Assembly: GCA_025929455.1 (NCBI GenBank)
Contig: JAICMB010000226.1
Coordinates: forward strand, 1 to 5,990
DNA length: 5,990 bases
Source: Bryobacteraceae bacterium
GTDB taxonomy: Bacteria > Acidobacteriota > Terriglobia > Bryobacterales > Bryobacteraceae
Direction of reading: 5' to 3'
Shown here: positions 4,736 through 5,990 of the stretch, piece after piece
How positions within the stretch are numbered: position 1 is the first letter of the stretch
Layout of the letters: the number at the start of each line of letters is the position of its first letter
Program-made: the position numbers and the translations under genes
Notes under the pieces: model-generated
Told to the model about the DNA's origin: nothing
Databases searched by the model: none
Seen by the model: the letters and a program-made list of their open reading frames with translations, nothing else

Positions 4736-5990
4736 CTATTCGTCGCGCAGCGCGGCAGCAGGGTCGATGCGCGTCGCACGCAGCGCGGGCGCAAGAACCG
4801 CAGCAGCCATCGCCATTGCGAGAGCAAACGCGGCCGCCAGCATAGATGCAACATCGAACGTTCCGACTCCGTAAAGCTGTGCGCGGATCAGGCGCGACAC
4901 AATGAGGATCAGCGGTGCGGCCGCGAGTACCCCGCCGGCAAGCAGCATGCCGACCTCGGACAACACCAGCCGCAACACACCCGCGCGCGAGGCGCCCAGC
5001 GCCATGCGCACGCCGATCTCGCGCGTGCGCCGCGACACCGCATAAGAGATGACGCCATACAGACCGACCGCAGCCAGCGCCGCAGCCAGCGGTGCAAACG
5101 TACCCGCCAGCATCGTGATGATGCGTTCGGCGAAAAGGTTATCGTTGACGGCGTCTTCCATCGTCGCCAGATTATCGACCGGAACGTTGGGATCGAGTTG
5201 CCGCGCGAGCCCGCGAATCGCGCTAAATGCACTGCGCGCATCGGTGTCCGTGCGCACGTAAAATGTCATCGCCGGCGGTCCCGTTCGCTGCAAGTACGGT
5301 AGATATAGCATGGGCGGCGAATTCTCGCGCACGCTCGCGTACTTGGCATCGCGTGCCACGCCGATAATGCGCACGTCCGGCTTCTCGCTGCCCCAATACA
5401 TCCAGTGCCCCAGCGCGGCCGCCGGGGTACCGAAGAACCGGCGCGAAAAGCGCTCGCTTACAATGGTCACTTTCGGCACGCCCGCACTATCCTGCTCCGT
5501 GAAATCGCGGCCCGCGATGAGCGGCACATCCATTACGCCGAGAAAATGCGGGCAGACCGCGTCTACATCCGATTGCATGTCTTCGCCCTCTTTCGGCTGG
5601 TAGCCCGCGATCCGCATCTGGTCCTGCATGTGGTCGAACTGCAGCAGGCCCAGCGCGGAGCACGTAATGCCCCGCGTACCGGGAATCGCCGACAGTCCTG
5701 CCCCTAAGCGATCGTAGAACGCGAAGATGCGCGGTCCGGAATAGCCGGCCTTGCGCGGATTGATATGGAACGTCACCATGTCAGCGGTGCGGTAGCCAAG
5801 CGCGGTGCTCTTAAGATTGATCAGACTGTGCGCAGCCAGGCTCGCTGCAACCAGCAGCGTCAGCCCGAGCGCGAGTTGCGCGACGACGAGCACGCGTCGC
5901 ATGCGCGCGTGTCCACCAGCGACCACGCCCGTGCCCTGCGACCGCAGCGCCATGCCCAGTTCCGCGCGTCCGGCGCGCAATGCCGGCGCC
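4736..5990 (-). CDS. ADOP-type MacB/FtsX-family permease, C-terminal half
   Basis: The frame is open from the right edge of the window to TAG at 4736-4738, about 417 residues; the N-terminal part lies outside. A TTG at 5980 is not the true start, because the frame continues upstream with APALRAGRAELG, which resembles the end of the first FtsX block (PALRASR...). The sequence shows a membrane segment (RRVLVVAQLALGLTLLVAASL, about residues 29-49 counting from that TTG) and a periplasmic MacB-like domain (about 55-280, with HFLGVMDVPLIAGRDFTEQD and VSERFSRRFFG). A final FtsX block follows with three membrane segments near 288-314, 338-362 and 377-399. The cytoplasmic loop SRRTREIGVRMALGAS and the ending APALRATRIDPAAALRDE are hallmarks. 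Such acidobacterial proteins have two MacB halves in about 800 residues and usually no adjacent ATPase gene. The cargo is unknown; export or envelope mechanotransmission is inferred from the family. The gene ends 154 bases before the unassigned 3955-4581 gene. Confidence 0.93.
   Translation of the reverse strand, partial: APALRAGRAELGMALRSQGTGVVAGGHARMRRVLVVAQLALGLTLLVAASLAAHSLINLKSTALGYRTADMVTFHINPRKAGYSGPRIFAFYDRLGAGLSAIPGTRGITCSALGLLQFDHMQDQMRIAGYQPKEGEDMQSDVDAVCPHFLGVMDVPLIAGRDFTEQDSAGVPKVTIVSERFSRRFFGTPAAALGHWMYWGSEKPDVRIIGVARDAKYASVRENSPPMLYLPYLQRTGPPAMTFYVRTDTDARSAFSAIRGLARQLDPNVPVDNLATMEDAVNDNLFAERIITMLAGTFAPLAAALAAVGLYGVISYAVSRRTREIGVRMALGASRAGVLRLVLSEVGMLLAGGVLAAAPLILIVSRLIRAQLYGVGTFDVASMLAAAFALAMAMAAAVLAPALRATRIDPAAALRDE

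Noticed and set aside
4676..5302. 208-codon plus-strand ORF
   Set aside because: It is antisense to the permease. The translation is Arg/His/Gln-rich low-complexity sequence typical of a shadow frame.
1..5990. CRISPR arrays, tRNA or rRNA genes, insertion sequence ends
   Set aside because: No regularly spaced direct repeats, no tRNA-like cloverleaf, no rRNA sequence and no transposase fragments were recognised on either strand by reading.

Overview
The window comes from a GC-rich bacterial chromosome, most likely an acidobacterium. The evidence is gene content: the C-terminal half of a large MacB/FtsX-type permease of the 'acidobacterial duplicated orphan permease' (ADOP) type, a secreted protein made of serial carboxypeptidase-regulatory-like beta-sandwich domains, a DinB-fold protein and a HEAT-repeat protein. 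All four families are common in Acidobacteriota. The phylum is an inference, since no rRNA or other marker gene is present.

Layout from left to right. Positions 1-1207 (minus) hold a HEAT-repeat protein whose C-terminus runs off the left edge. It lies 69 bases downstream of a 547-residue exported multi-domain protein (1277-2920, minus), and the two are probably co-transcribed. A 59-base divergent intergenic region separates that pair from a DinB-family gene on the plus strand (2980-3543).

The 411 bases between dinB and the next gene (3544-3954) contain no intact gene but are not empty. Read on the minus strand they hold a decayed VapBC-type toxin-antitoxin module. A 73-residue ribbon-helix-helix antitoxin can be rebuilt by restoring two single bases. 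It is followed, with overlap, by the first residues of a PIN-domain toxin, which then appears to skip its middle and lose its C-terminus. An 8-bp inverted repeat with a plausible sigma70-type promoter lies just upstream of the antitoxin remnant, where a VapBC operator would be expected.

A 208-residue protein of unknown family follows (3955-4581, minus), with a clear Shine-Dalgarno sequence. Then comes a relatively AT-rich spacer with a 7-bp inverted repeat, and finally the ADOP-type permease (4736 to the right edge, minus), whose N-terminal half lies outside the window.

Except for dinB, everything is on the minus strand. The genes do not form an obvious pathway: the permease and the beta-sandwich protein act at the envelope, the HEAT and DinB proteins have no predictable substrate, and the toxin-antitoxin remnant looks like the scar of a former mobile or accessory module. 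I do not see an intact novel system. The decayed vapBC locus and the unassigned 208-residue gene are the most informative parts.
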